Origin: CAWDVK01 sp963805715
Lineage (GTDB): Bacteria > Actinomycetota > Actinomycetes > Streptosporangiales > Streptosporangiaceae
Direction: 5' to 3'
Length of the DNA stretch: 64,000 nt
Assembly: GCA_963805715.1 (NCBI GenBank)
Contig: CAWDVK010000007.1
Location: 186,001 to 250,000 of the forward strand
Positions 1 through 8,613 of the stretch are shown here, in pieces. The translations under genes and the position numbers were made by a program. The notes below the pieces were generated by a model. That model was not told where the DNA came from, did no database searches, and worked only from the letters and a program-made list of their open reading frames with translations. Within the stretch, counting starts at the first letter, position 1. Each line of letters begins with the position of its first letter.

Positions 1-2
1 GC

Positions 3-665
3 ATGGCATCCGCTCCTCCGCCGGCCTGGTCGCTGGTGATCCCCGTCAAGGTACTTGCCCGTGCCAAGTCCCGGCTCACTGGGCTGGCCGGAGACCGGCG
101 GGCGGAGCTGGCCCTGGCCATGGCCGCCGACACGACAGCGGCCGCGCTGGCCGCGCCGCCCGTCGCCGCCGTCATCGTGGTCACCGACGACGAGACCGTG
201 CGGGCCGCGCTGGCTGCCCTGGGCGCAATCGTGGTCAGGGACCAGCCGGCCGCCGGGCTCAACGCCGCGCTGGAATTCGGCGCGGCCTACTCCGATGCGC
301 GGTGGCCGGGACGGGGGAGGGCCGGGCTGGCGGGTGATCTGCCCGCGCTGCGGCCGGACGAGATGGCCGCCGCGCTGGCGGCGGCAGGGGCGCAGGCCGA
401 GTCGTTCGTGCCGGATGCCGCTGGCACCGGGACCACGTTGTATGCGGCCGGGCCGGCCGCCGCCTTCCGGCCCGCGTTCGGGCCGGGGTCGCGGGACCAG
501 CACCTGGCCGCCGGGGCTGTCGAGCTGGGCCTGCCGGGCCTGGCCGGGCTGCGGCAGGACGTCGACACGCCAGCGGACCTGGATCTCGTCGCGGGCATCG
601 GGCTGGGCCCGCGGACCTCAGCGGTGCTGGCGGCCGGCAGCGCGCGGCGCTCGCGCGGGGCCTAG
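3..665 (+). CDS. cofC: CofC/FbiD-type phosphoenolpyruvate or 2-phospholactate guanylyltransferase
   Basis: Predicted to activate phosphoenolpyruvate or 2-phospho-L-lactate with GTP, the first committed step in making the side chain of coenzyme F420. The 220-residue product has the nucleotidyltransferase start WSLVIPVK (about residues 9-16), the metal-binding stretch AGDLPAL (about 110-116), a GTGTT loop (about 141-145) and the family-typical FGPGSRDQHL and DVDTPADL motifs. The length matches the family. The ATG sits three bases from the window edge, so an earlier start cannot be excluded. It converges with the Lrp/AsnC-like gene across a tandem repeat array. The family assignment is firm, but which substrate is used cannot be read from sequence alone. 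Confidence 0.9.
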   Translation: MASAPPPAWSLVIPVKVLARAKSRLTGLAGDRRAELALAMAADTTAAALAAPPVAAVIVVTDDETVRAALAALGAIVVRDQPAAGLNAALEFGAAYSDARWPGRGRAGLAGDLPALRPDEMAAALAAAGAQAESFVPDAAGTGTTLYAAGPAAAFRPAFGPGSRDQHLAAGAVELGLPGLAGLRQDVDTPADLDLVAGIGLGPRTSAVLAAGSARRSRGA

Positions 666-750
666 CGCTGGCCGGCCTGGCGGCCGCAGCCCGTCGGGGC
701 CTGTCGCCGCCCGCGATCGCGCCATGCGGCGCGGCACCCTGGCCTCGCGG

Positions 751-894
751 GGTCGCGGGGTCGCCGGGTCGCGGGGTCGCGAGGTCGCCGGGTCGCGAGG
801 TCGCGAGGTCGCCGGGTCGCGGGGTCGCCGGGTCGCGGGGTCGCGAGGTCGCCGGGTCGCGAGGTCGCGAGGTCGCGAGGTCGCCGGGTCGCGG
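751..894. repeat. 8-bp tandem array (18 units) with 64-bp higher-order repeat
   Basis: Eighteen back-to-back 8-bp units GGTCGCNN fill this span exactly. The last two bases are GG, CG or GA. The order of variants is itself repeated: seven units at 751-806 recur identically at 815-870, a 64-bp period. The array lies between the convergent ends of cofC and the Lrp-like gene, so it belongs to the 3' untranslated regions of both. No terminator with a T-run is visible here. Confidence 0.95.
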
Positions 895-902
895 GCGCCG
901 GG

Positions 903-1136
903 CTAGATATGGACGATCGGGCAGGTCAGCGTCCTGGTGATGCCCGCTACACCCTGGATCTGAGCGACCACGAGCTTGCCGAGGAGGTCCACGTTGTCAG
1001 CCTCGGCCCGGACGATCACGTCATACGGCCCGGTCACGTCGTCGGCCTGGGTCACGCCGGTGATCTGGCTGATGCTGGTCGCGACATCTGCCGCCTTCCC
1101 GACCTCCGTCTGGACGAGAATGTAGGCCTGCACCAT
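903..1136 (-). CDS. Stand-alone Lrp/AsnC ligand-binding (RAM) domain protein
   Basis: A 77-residue protein made only of the effector-binding half of Lrp/AsnC regulators. It starts MVQAYILVQTE and contains the conserved GPYDVIV segment, with no helix-turn-helix. Such stand-alone domains oligomerise and may bind amino acids or modulate full-length Lrp partners. The ATG at 1136 is chosen because a GGAGG ribosome site lies five bases upstream and because homologous actinobacterial proteins begin exactly here. A longer reading frame upstream lacks family similarity. The gene is divergent from thiL. Its ligand and target are unknown. Confidence 0.85.
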   Translation of the reverse strand: MVQAYILVQTEVGKAADVATSISQITGVTQADDVTGPYDVIVRAEADNVDLLGKLVVAQIQGVAGITRTLTCPIVHI

Positions 1137-1324
1137 GTCGTCCTCCACGGTCGTGTGTGTGATGGACCACGCTACCGTAGGGACCCGGCGGCACCTAGTG
1201 ACCCAGCGGCCTGCGCGGCGATATGGCAGCAGATGGCCTCGGTGACCGGCCATGACCGGCTGGCCCCGGGGTGAGGGCAGCCTTGGCCGGCCGGGACACA
1301 GCCGCCGCATACCGGGCCGGTGAG

Positions 1325-1443
1325 CTGAGTTGGCTCACGGACTGAGCTGGCTCACGGACTGAGCTGGCTCACGGACTGGGCTGGCGGATGGACTGGGCTG
1401 GCGGATGGACTGGGCTGGCGGATGGACTGTGCTGGCGGACCGC
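1325..1443. repeat. 17-bp tandem repeats abutting the thiL start
   Basis: Seven 17-bp units run from 1325 to 1443. Three are CTGAGYTGGCTCACGGA, three are CTGGGCTGGCGGATGGA, and the last is degenerate. The array ends at the base before the GTG proposed as the thiL start. The ATG-containing copies fall in different reading frames because 17 is not a multiple of three. Confidence 0.95.
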
Positions 1444-2430
1444 GTGGAGGCTGTCATTACCGTCGCTGAGCTGGGTGAGTTCGGGCTGATCGCGGCCGTG
1501 CACGCGCTCCTGCCGCGGCCGGCCGACGCCCGCGTGCTCGGGGTCGGCGACGATGCGGCGGTCATCCCGGCCGCCGACGGGCGGGTCGTCGCCACCACCG
1601 ACCTGCTGATCGAGGGCCGCCATTTCCGGCGGGACTGGTCCGGCCCGGCGGACATCGGAGTGAAGGCCGCCGCGCAGAACCTGGCCAACGTCGCGGCGAT
1701 GGGAGCGGCTCCCACGGCCCTGCTGGTCGGGATGGCCCTGCCGGGGACGCTGCCGGCCGCCTGGGTGCTCGATGTGGTGCGCGGCCTGGTGGCGGAGTGT
1801 CAGCGGGCCGGGGCCGCGATCGTGGGAGGCGATGTGACCAGCGCCGACAGCGTCATGCTGGCGATTACCGCCCTCGGCGATCTCGGCGGGCGGGCGCCGG
1901 TGACCAGGGGCGGCGCGCTGCCTGGCGATGTGCTGGCGATCTCCGGCGCTGTCGGCCGGTCGGCGGCCGGGCTGGCGCTGCTGTCTGCCGGCCTGGCAGA
2001 CCGGGCCGTGCGCGACCCCGGCCAGGCCGCGCCGGCGGCCGAGTTCGTGGCTGCGCACCGGCGCCCGCAGCCGGACTACCCGGCCGGGCCGCTCGCCGCC
2101 CGCGCGGGAGCCACGGCGATGATCGACATCAGTGACGGCCTGGTCCAGGATCTCGGGCATGTGGCGGCCGCTAGCGGCGTCCGCATCGACGTGGACACCG
2201 GATCGCTGCCTGACCGCGACCGGCTGGCCGGCGTCGCGGCCCTGCTCGGCGCCGGCTGGCCGGACTGGGCGCTGGCCGGCGGCGAGGACCATGCCCTGGC
2301 GGCCACGTTCCGGCCTGGCAGCCCGCCTCCGGCTGGCTGGACCGTGATCGGGACCGTCAGCGAGGGCGCGGGCGTCTGGGCGGACTCCCGCCGCTGGGAT
2401 CGCCGCGGCGGCTGGGATCATTTCCGGTGA
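1444..2430 (+). CDS. thiL: Thiamine-monophosphate kinase
   Basis: Phosphorylates thiamine monophosphate to the active cofactor thiamine diphosphate using ATP. It shows the AIR-synthase-like fold markers: GVGDDAAV (about residues 34-40), TTDLLIEGRHF (about 51-61), the MIDISDGL segment and the ALAGGEDHAL motif near the C-terminus. GTG 1444 gives 328 residues and starts just before the conserved AELGEFGLI. An in-frame ATG at 1405 would add 13 residues but sits inside the 17-bp tandem repeat and has no ribosome site, so it is less likely. No strong Shine-Dalgarno sequence precedes either start. thiD lies downstream with one gene between. Confidence 0.93.
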   Translation: MEAVITVAELGEFGLIAAVHALLPRPADARVLGVGDDAAVIPAADGRVVATTDLLIEGRHFRRDWSGPADIGVKAAAQNLANVAAMGAAPTALLVGMALPGTLPAAWVLDVVRGLVAECQRAGAAIVGGDVTSADSVMLAITALGDLGGRAPVTRGGALPGDVLAISGAVGRSAAGLALLSAGLADRAVRDPGQAAPAAEFVAAHRRPQPDYPAGPLAARAGATAMIDISDGLVQDLGHVAAASGVRIDVDTGSLPDRDRLAGVAALLGAGWPDWALAGGEDHALAATFRPGSPPPAGWTVIGTVSEGAGVWADSRRWDRRGGWDHFR

Positions 2431-2500
2431 CGGGGCACTTATCGGCGCGAGTCTTCATCGCGGGAAGATTTGCCAGCTAGCCCGGCGGCTCATTGCTTGA

Positions 2501-2506
2501 TATAAA
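2501..2506 (+). promoter_or_regulatory. Candidate -10 element for a leaderless transcript
   Basis: TATAAA stands out in very GC-rich sequence, and its last base is seven bases before the ATG at 2514. There is no Shine-Dalgarno sequence before that ATG. The spacing fits transcription starting at or next to the A of the start codon. No convincing -35 hexamer is present 17 bases upstream. Confidence 0.45.
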
Positions 2507-2513
2507 CCCCCTG

Positions 2514-3305
2514 ATGCCCCGTCATCGCAAAGCGTTCCCGGCTAGGCACAGGACGCAGCGTCAGGCCGATGAGCCCGATCGCCGCGTCCCGGTGGATACT
2601 GCGGTGGCGGCGGCCGAGAAAGCGCTCGAGTCGGTCAGCCGGCCAGGTGGCTCGCCGCCGGATAACACGCCGACTGGCCGTCCCGGCGGCCGCGGGCACA
2701 TTGTGCCGGGCCTGCTGGTCACCCCGTGGTTTGCGGCCGGCGCCGGTGTCGTCATCGCCGCAGGGCTGTTCCTGAGCGCCCCGCACGCCGTGCTCAGCTT
2801 CGCGCCTGCTCCTGACTACGTGACGGCCTGCCCGCAGCAGTGCGCGCCCGCGCCGGCCGGGCCGACGGCCGGCTCGCTGACGAACGCCAAGCCTGGCGTG
2901 CAGATCGCGACCCCGAAGCCCGCGCTCCGACGGGCCCCGCCCGCGCCCCCCCGGCCCAGCTCAGTGACGGCTAGCGCGGAGATTACCTTCCGCCTGCAAT
3001 GGCAGCAGGGCGGAGCGTTCGGGGCATTGATCACCGTGCAGGCTGATCACGACATCGCCGGCTGGACGATGGCCTTCGCCATTCCCGGCGCCCGGATCAG
3101 TCACGTGTTCGGTGCCAGCTGGCAGCCGTCGGCCAGCGGGAATGGCGGCACGGCTGCCGATCCGGCTGGCCCCGCGGGGCAGTCCGGCCAGGGACCGCAA
3201 TGGCAGCCGTCTGCGGACAGCGCGAGGTTCCTCATCATCGCCAATGGCCCGCCCGCCCGGCCGGCGGACTGCCTTTTCGACGGCGTCAGCTGCCACTTCA
3301 GGTGA
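2514..3305 (+). CDS. Membrane-anchored protein with a CBM2-like C-terminal domain
   Basis: A 263-residue protein with a cytoplasmic N-terminus, one hydrophobic segment (about residues 65-90), a Pro/Ala-rich linker and an extracellular domain. The domain resembles carbohydrate-binding module 2: it has GGAFGALITV, then IAGWTMAFAIPG, an ASWQPS stretch and a terminal pair of cysteines (CLFDGVSC). These are the spaced Trp and Gly positions of CBM2, although the fit is loose. There is no enzyme domain. It sits between thiL and thiD but need not share their role. ATG 2514 is preferred over TTG 2493 because of the adjacent -10 element. Binding to a polysaccharide is inferred from the fold only. Confidence 0.6.
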   Translation: MPRHRKAFPARHRTQRQADEPDRRVPVDTAVAAAEKALESVSRPGGSPPDNTPTGRPGGRGHIVPGLLVTPWFAAGAGVVIAAGLFLSAPHAVLSFAPAPDYVTACPQQCAPAPAGPTAGSLTNAKPGVQIATPKPALRRAPPAPPRPSSVTASAEITFRLQWQQGGAFGALITVQADHDIAGWTMAFAIPGARISHVFGASWQPSASGNGGTAADPAGPAGQSGQGPQWQPSADSARFLIIANGPPARPADCLFDGVSCHFR

Positions 3306-3381
3306 CCCGCCGCGAATCAGCGCAGCACAGGCCGCCCGCCCCCGGACCGCTCGATGACGGCTGCGTCTTAGTCTGGAGCGC

Positions 3382-4176
3382 ATGGAAACCCCGCCGCGCG
3401 TGCTCGCCATCGCCGGCTCGGATTCCGGCGGGGGGGCCGGAATCCAGGCCGACCTCAAGACCATGCTCGCGCTCGGCGTGCACGGCATGACCGTGGTCTG
3501 CGCTGTCACCGCGCAGAATTCCGTCGGCGTGCAGGGGTACTGGGAGCTGCCGCCCGAGGCAGTCCGGGCCCAGCTCGATTCAGTCCTCGGCGACATCGGC
3601 GCCGATGCCATCAAGACCGGCATGCTGGCCTCGGCCGCCATCGTCGGCACGGTCTGCGATGTGCTCGGCGGGGTCGCGGCGCCTATCGTGGTGGATCCTG
3701 TCGCGGTCTCCAAGCACGGCGACAGCCTGCTATCGGCCGGGACGCTCGATGCGGTCAGGGAACGGCTGCTGCCGATCGCGACCGTGGTCACGCCGAACCT
3801 GCTCGAGGCTGAGCTGCTCACCGGGATGACGATCACGGACGAGGCCGCGATGCTCGCGGCCGCCCGCGCCATCAGGGCGATGGGCCCGCAGTGGGTACTG
3901 GTGAAAGGCGGCCACCTGCCCGGCCAGCCCGTGGACCTGCTCTTCGACGGCCAGCAGACGCTCCGATATCCCGGCCAGCGGATCGCCAGCCGCCACACCC
4001 ACGGCACTGGCTGCACGCTGGCCTCGGCCATCGCGTGCCAGCTGGCGCTGGGCAGGGACGTGCCGAAGGCCGTCGAAGCGGCCAAAGAGTACGTCACCGG
4101 CGCGATCGGCGGGGGCTTCCCGCTCGGCGCCGGAATCGGCCCAGTTGATCACGCCTGGCGCGCTCGCGTCGGCTAG
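3382..4176 (+). CDS. thiD: Hydroxymethylpyrimidine/phosphomethylpyrimidine kinase
   Basis: Phosphorylates HMP and HMP-phosphate to the pyrophosphate used for thiamine synthesis. The 264-residue ribokinase-fold protein has AGSDSGGGAGIQAD near the N-terminus, the DPVAVSKHG segment (about 104-112), VLVKGGH, and the anion-hole motif HGTGCTLASA with the catalytic region near residue 213. The length is typical of single-domain ThiD. A GGAG sequence lies just upstream of the ATG. Together with thiL it gives part of the thiamine salvage and activation route. Confidence 0.95.
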   Translation: METPPRVLAIAGSDSGGGAGIQADLKTMLALGVHGMTVVCAVTAQNSVGVQGYWELPPEAVRAQLDSVLGDIGADAIKTGMLASAAIVGTVCDVLGGVAAPIVVDPVAVSKHGDSLLSAGTLDAVRERLLPIATVVTPNLLEAELLTGMTITDEAAMLAAARAIRAMGPQWVLVKGGHLPGQPVDLLFDGQQTLRYPGQRIASRHTHGTGCTLASAIACQLALGRDVPKAVEAAKEYVTGAIGGGFPLGAGIGPVDHAWRARVG

Positions 4177-4240
4177 CGGCGCCCGGACTGCGGCGCCCGG
4201 TCGGCAGCGCACGGACTGGCAGCAGCCGATCAGTCGCGCC

Positions 4241-4426
4241 TTAGCGGGTGACCTTGCCTGCCTTGATGCAGGACGTGCACACGTTCAGCCGCCGCGGGGT
4301 CTTGCCGACCATGGCGCGGACGCGCTGAATGTTCGGGTTCCAGCGGCGCGGGGTCCGGCGGTGCGAGTGCGACACGTTGTTGCCGAAGCCCGGCCCCTTG
4401 CCGCAGACGTCGCAGACGGAAGCCAC
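4241..4426 (-). CDS. rpmB: 50S ribosomal protein L28, zinc-binding type
   Basis: A 61-residue large-subunit protein recognised by SVCDVCGKGP near the start, RRWNPNIQ, and CTSCIKAGKV near the end. Four cysteines in two CxxC pairs mark the zinc-ribbon (C+) version. Actinomycetes often carry a second zinc-free copy under Zur control elsewhere, but this window cannot show that. The GTG start follows GGAG eight bases upstream and gives the standard N-terminus. It is divergent from the FakA-like gene. Confidence 0.95.
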   Translation of the reverse strand: MASVCDVCGKGPGFGNNVSHSHRRTPRRWNPNIQRVRAMVGKTPRRLNVCTSCIKAGKVTR

Positions 4427-4618
4427 GGGATCGCTCCATTGGTAGATAGACAGGTCCTCGACCCGGCGGAGCCGGGACGGTCGCTGAAGGATATCCGACG
4501 GACGGCCATCCGCGCGAGCCGGGCGTGACGGTGCCTCACCGGGCGCTCTGGCAGCTGCTGACCAGGCTAGCCGGGCCGGTGGCGGCCAGCCGTCGGCACC
4601 GGCCATTACCCTGCGGGT

Positions 4619-6208
4619 ATGGCGGCAGCGGAGGTCATGGACGGCGCGGCTGTCCGGCGCTGGTGCCGGCTGGCGGCCAGGGCGCTGGCGCAGGCCAGGT
4701 CGGGTATCGACGCACTGAATGTCTTTCCCGTGCCGGACGCCGACACCGGCAGCAACCTGCACCGGACGCTGGTGTCTGCCGCCGAGGCGGTCGAGGCGCT
4801 GCCGCCCGGGGCTGACCCCGCCGCCGTGTGGCAGGCCGCGGCCCACGGCGCGATGCTCGGCGCCTGCGGGAATTCCGGGATCATCGTGAGCCAGCTGCTG
4901 CGCGGGCTGGCCGACGTCTGCGGCAGCGCGTCGCCGTGCGACGGCCCCGCGGTGGCCGCGGCATTCGGCCATGCCGCCGCCCTGGCCAGGGCGGCGGTGA
5001 GCAGACCGGTCGAGGGCACCGTGCTGACCGTGGCGGATGCTGCCGCGCGGGCAGCGGGGGCACGGGCAGCGGGGGCACGGGCAGCGGAGGCGCGGGGAGC
5101 GGACGAGGCAGCTCCGGCGGCCAGCCTGCACTCCGTCGTGCTGGCCGCGGCCAGCGCGGGCCGCCGCGCCCTGGACGGCACGACCAGCCAGCTGAGGACG
5201 CTGGCCTCCGCGGGCGTGGTCGACGCCGGGGCAGCCGGCCTGTGTGTCCTGCTCGATGCCTGGTGCGCAGCCATCTCCGGGGAGATACCGCCGACCTGGG
5301 AGGTGCCGGCGGCCAGCCCGGCGGCCGGCGCGGCACAGCGCCAGTCTGTGACAGCCGGATCCTTCGGATACGAGGTGACCTACCTGCTCGCGGCGCCAGC
5401 TCCCGCAGTCGCCGACCTGCGGGAGCAGCTCGACTCGCTAGGAGACTCGCTGGTCATCGTCGGCGGCGGCGAGCTGTGGAGCGTACATGTGCACGTTGCG
5501 GACGCCGGCGCTGCCATCGAGGCCGCCCTGCGGGCGGGTCGGCCCCGCCGGCTCACCGTCAGCTACCTGGGCGCGGCCGCGGCGGCCGGGCACGGCGTTC
5601 TCGTCATCTGCGAGGGCGACGGGGTGGCGGACCTGATCGAGTCGGCCGGCGCCGCGGTGCTGCGGAGCGGGCCGGCCGGGGAACTGCCGGTCACCGTGCT
5701 CAGCGCGGCCATCCGGCAGACTGGACGGCGCTGCGTCGTCATTCCCGACAGCGGGTCGGCGGCGGCCGCCGCGGCGGCCGCTGAGCAGCTGAGGGACGAG
5801 GGAATCGAGGTCATGGTCATGGACGTGCGCTCACCGGTGCAGGCGCTGGCTGCCGTCGCCGTGCATGACCCGGACGGGGAGTTCGGCGCTAACGCGGCGG
5901 CGATGAACCGGGCTGCCGCGCGCGTGCGGTATGGCAGCGTCGCCGGGAGCGGTGACGGCGGCGTGCTGGGCCTGATCGGCGATGCGCAGGCCCTGTCCGG
6001 CACCGACCAGGGAGCGGTCGCCGCGGCTGTGGCCGCGGCCGTGGTCTCGGCCGGCACCGAGCTGGTCACCCTGATCGAGGGGCCGGCCGCCCGGCCGGGC
6101 CTCGCCCAGCTCGTGGCGGAGCAGCTGCGCAGCGCCGTCCCGGCCGCCGAGATCGCCTGTTACGGCGGCGGTCCGGCCGCTGCCCACCTGCTGATCGGGG
6201 CGGAGTAG
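4619..6208 (+). CDS. DhaL/DAK-domain protein, FakA-like fatty acid kinase
   Basis: The 529-residue product has an N-terminal DhaL (Dak phosphatase) domain with the Mg-binding signature VPDADTGSN (about residues 38-46), GNSGIIVSQLLRG (about 84-96) and VEGTVLTV. This is followed by middle and C-terminal domains as in the YloV/FakA family. FakA phosphorylates fatty acids bound to FakB, and that role is inferred here. A short run of AAGAR repeats (about residues 142-155) makes a low-complexity insert. The gene lies directly upstream of recG, a common actinobacterial arrangement, with only five bases between the two. The start at 4619 is the longest. An ATG at 4637 is possible. Confidence 0.85.
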   Translation: MAAAEVMDGAAVRRWCRLAARALAQARSGIDALNVFPVPDADTGSNLHRTLVSAAEAVEALPPGADPAAVWQAAAHGAMLGACGNSGIIVSQLLRGLADVCGSASPCDGPAVAAAFGHAAALARAAVSRPVEGTVLTVADAAARAAGARAAGARAAEARGADEAAPAASLHSVVLAAASAGRRALDGTTSQLRTLASAGVVDAGAAGLCVLLDAWCAAISGEIPPTWEVPAASPAAGAAQRQSVTAGSFGYEVTYLLAAPAPAVADLREQLDSLGDSLVIVGGGELWSVHVHVADAGAAIEAALRAGRPRRLTVSYLGAAAAAGHGVLVICEGDGVADLIESAGAAVLRSGPAGELPVTVLSAAIRQTGRRCVVIPDSGSAAAAAAAAEQLRDEGIEVMVMDVRSPVQALAAVAVHDPDGEFGANAAAMNRAAARVRYGSVAGSGDGGVLGLIGDAQALSGTDQGAVAAAVAAAVVSAGTELVTLIEGPAARPGLAQLVAEQLRSAVPAAEIACYGGGPAAAHLLIGAE

Positions 6209-6213
6209 CTGGC

Positions 6214-8521
6214 ATGGCCATGCTCAGTGACCCGCTTCGGCTGGTCGTCGGCAGCAAGGCGGCGGACCGGCTCGACGCGGCCCTCGGCCTGCGGACGGTC
6301 GGGGACCTCCTCGGGCACTACCCGCGCCGGTACGAGAAGCGGGGCGAGCTGACCGACCTGATGTCCCTGCAGGAAGGCGAGCACGTCACGGTGCAGGCCG
6401 AGGTGGCGGCCGTGTCCGTCCGCAAGATGCGCAACAGGCCCGGCTCGATCTTCGAGGCCATCGTCACCGACGGCCGGGGGCGGCTGACCCTCACCTTCTT
6501 CGGCCACGGGCGGCAGGAGTGGCGGGAGCGGGAGCTCAGCCCCGGCTCGCGCGGCCTGTTCTCCGGCCAGGTTTCCAGCTACCGGGGCAAGCGCCAGCTC
6601 GCGCACCCCGAGTACGAGATGCTGGGCCGGGGCGACGCAGTTGCCAGGGCCGCCGAGTTCGCGGCCGAGGTGATCCCGGTCTACCGGGCCACCAGCCAGA
6701 TCACCTCGTGGAAGATCGCCGACACGATCCGGGTCGCGCTGGACGTGCTGGACGTGCCGGACGACCCGCTGCCCGCTGCTGTCCGCGACCGCTATCACCT
6801 CTGCGGCTACGGTGACGCGCTGCGCGGCATCCACCGCCCGGCCGATTTCGCCGACCGGGACCGGGCGGTCGAGCGGCTGAAATGGGACGAGGCCTTCGCG
6901 CTGCAGGTGGCGCTGGCGCAGCGCCGCCGGGCTGCCGCTGACTACGCGGCCATTCCCCGGCCGCGGGCTGAGGGGGGCCTGCTCGACGAGTTCGACGCGG
7001 CGCTGCCGTTCGGGCTGACCGCCGGCCAGCAGCTGGCCGGCGCGACCATCAGCGACGAGCTGGGCCGGGATCACCCGATGCACCGGCTGCTGCAGGGAGA
7101 GGTCGGCTCGGGTAAGACGGTGATCGCGGTCCGGGCCATGCTGCAGGCCGTGGACGCGGCCGGCCAGGCCGTCCTGCTCGCGCCGACCGAGGTGCTGGCG
7201 CAGCAGCACTACCGGTCGATCTCCAGCCTGCTCGGCCCGCTGGCCCAGGCAGGTCAGCTTGGCGCCGCCGAGCACGCAACCCGGCTCACCCTGCTGACCG
7301 GATCTCAGGGCGCCGCCAGCCGCCGCCAGGCGCTGCTGGAGGCGGCCTCGGGCGCGGCGGGCATCGTGATCGGCACGCATGCGCTGCTCGAGGACAGGGT
7401 GCAGTTCGCCGACCTCGGCCTGGTCGTGATCGACGAGCAGCACAAGTTCGGCGTGGAGCAGCGGGACGCGCTGCGCGACAAGGCCGGAGACGGCCGGCCG
7501 CACGTGCTGGTGATGACCGCGACACCGATCCCGCGGACGGTCGCCATGACGGTCTTCGGCGACCTGGACGTCTCCACGCTGACCGAGCTGCCGGCCGGGC
7601 GGCAGCCGATCGCCAGTCACGTCGTCCCGGCCGCGGAGCGGCCGCACTACCTCGCTCGCACCTGGGAGCGGATCAGGGAGGAAGCCGCCAGCGGGCGGCA
7701 GGCCTACGTGGTCTGCCCCCGGATCGGCGGGGACGGGCCCGGCGAGCCCGATGACCTGCAGGCCGCCGCGCCGATCCCGGCCCGGGTCAGCGGGCCGCGA
7801 CGATGACGGCGGCTACCCGGAGGCCCCCGGCGGGCATGGCCCCGGCGAGGACCGCCCCGGCGAGCAGGGACGCGGGCCTGCCGGCGAGGCGGAGGATGCC
7901 CCGCAGCGAGCGCCGCTGGCCGTGCTGGACCTGGCGGCCGAGCTGGCCGCGGGCCCGCTCGCCGGGCTGCGGCTGGCCGTCCTGCATGGCCGTCTGCCGC
8001 CGGAGGAGAAGGACCGGGTGATGCTCGCGTTCGCCGACGGGGACGTGGACGTGCTGGTCACGACCACCGTCATCGAGGTCGGCGTGGATGTCCCGAACGC
8101 GACCGTCATGGTGATCATGGACGCGGACCGCTTCGGCGTATCCCAGCTGCATCAGCTCCGCGGCCGCGTCGGCCGGGGCAGCCACGAAGGACTCTGCCTG
8201 CTGGTGACCGAGGCGCCCGACGGTGCGCCGGCCAGGGACCGGCTGGCCGCTGTGGCAGCCACGCAGGACGGCTTCGCGCTGTCCAGGATCGACCTGGAGC
8301 AGCGCCGCGAGGGCGACGTGCTCGGGGTCGCGCAGGCGGGCCGGCGGCGGAGCCTGAAGCTGCTCACGCTGCTGCGGGATGAGGATCTCATCGGGACCGC
8401 CAGGACGGAGGCCATCGCCCTGGTGGACGGCGACCCCGCGCTGGCCGGCTATCCGGCGCTGGCCGCCGCGGTCGCCGCCCTGGTCGACGACGAGCGCGCC
8501 GAGTTCCTCGAGAAGGCCTGA
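6214..8521 (+). pseudogene. recG: ATP-dependent DNA helicase RecG, interrupted by one frameshift
   Basis: RecG reverses stalled replication forks and branch-migrates Holliday junctions. The first part (6214-7806) carries the wedge/OB domain and helicase domain 1 with Walker A GEVGSGKT (about residue 297), the DEQH box and MTATPIPRT. The second part (7751-8521) is read in the next frame and carries helicase domain 2 with VTTTVIEVGVDVPNA and QLRGRVGRG. Both halves are fully conserved in length and motifs, and the switch falls in the variable linker after VCPRIGG. Removing one C near 7795 restores a single frame of about 768 codons. I think this is an intact gene with an assembly error, but as given it cannot make full-length RecG. 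Confidence 0.85.
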
Positions 8522-8537
8522 GGAGCAGCGGTGACGG

Positions 8538-8591
8538 CCACGCAGCGCGGGGCGGGGACGCAGCCCGGGCCAGCCACGCAGCGCGGGGCGG
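8538..8591. repeat. Three tandem 18-bp repeats between recG and rsmD
   Basis: CCACGCAGCGCGGGGCGG occurs at 8538-8555 and again at 8574-8591, with a diverged 18-bp copy between them. The repeats fill most of the 92-base gap between recG and rsmD. No function is evident. Confidence 0.8.
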
Positions 8592-8613
8592 CCACGGTGC
8601 CGGGCGCGCCCTG

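Noticed and set aside
751..894. CRISPR array
   Set aside because: Units are 8 bp with no spacers.
55..906. Long plus-strand frame over cofC and the 8-bp array
   Set aside because: It is an out-of-frame shadow of cofC extended by the stop-free repeat. Its composition is Arg/Pro/Gly and it has no family similarity.
7751..7806. Programmed +1 frameshift in recG, since the first frame ends CGA TGA C, like the prfB site
   Set aside because: The P-site codon would have to re-pair from CGA to GAT, which is poor, there is no upstream Shine-Dalgarno-like stimulator, and six other genes in the window have similar indels.
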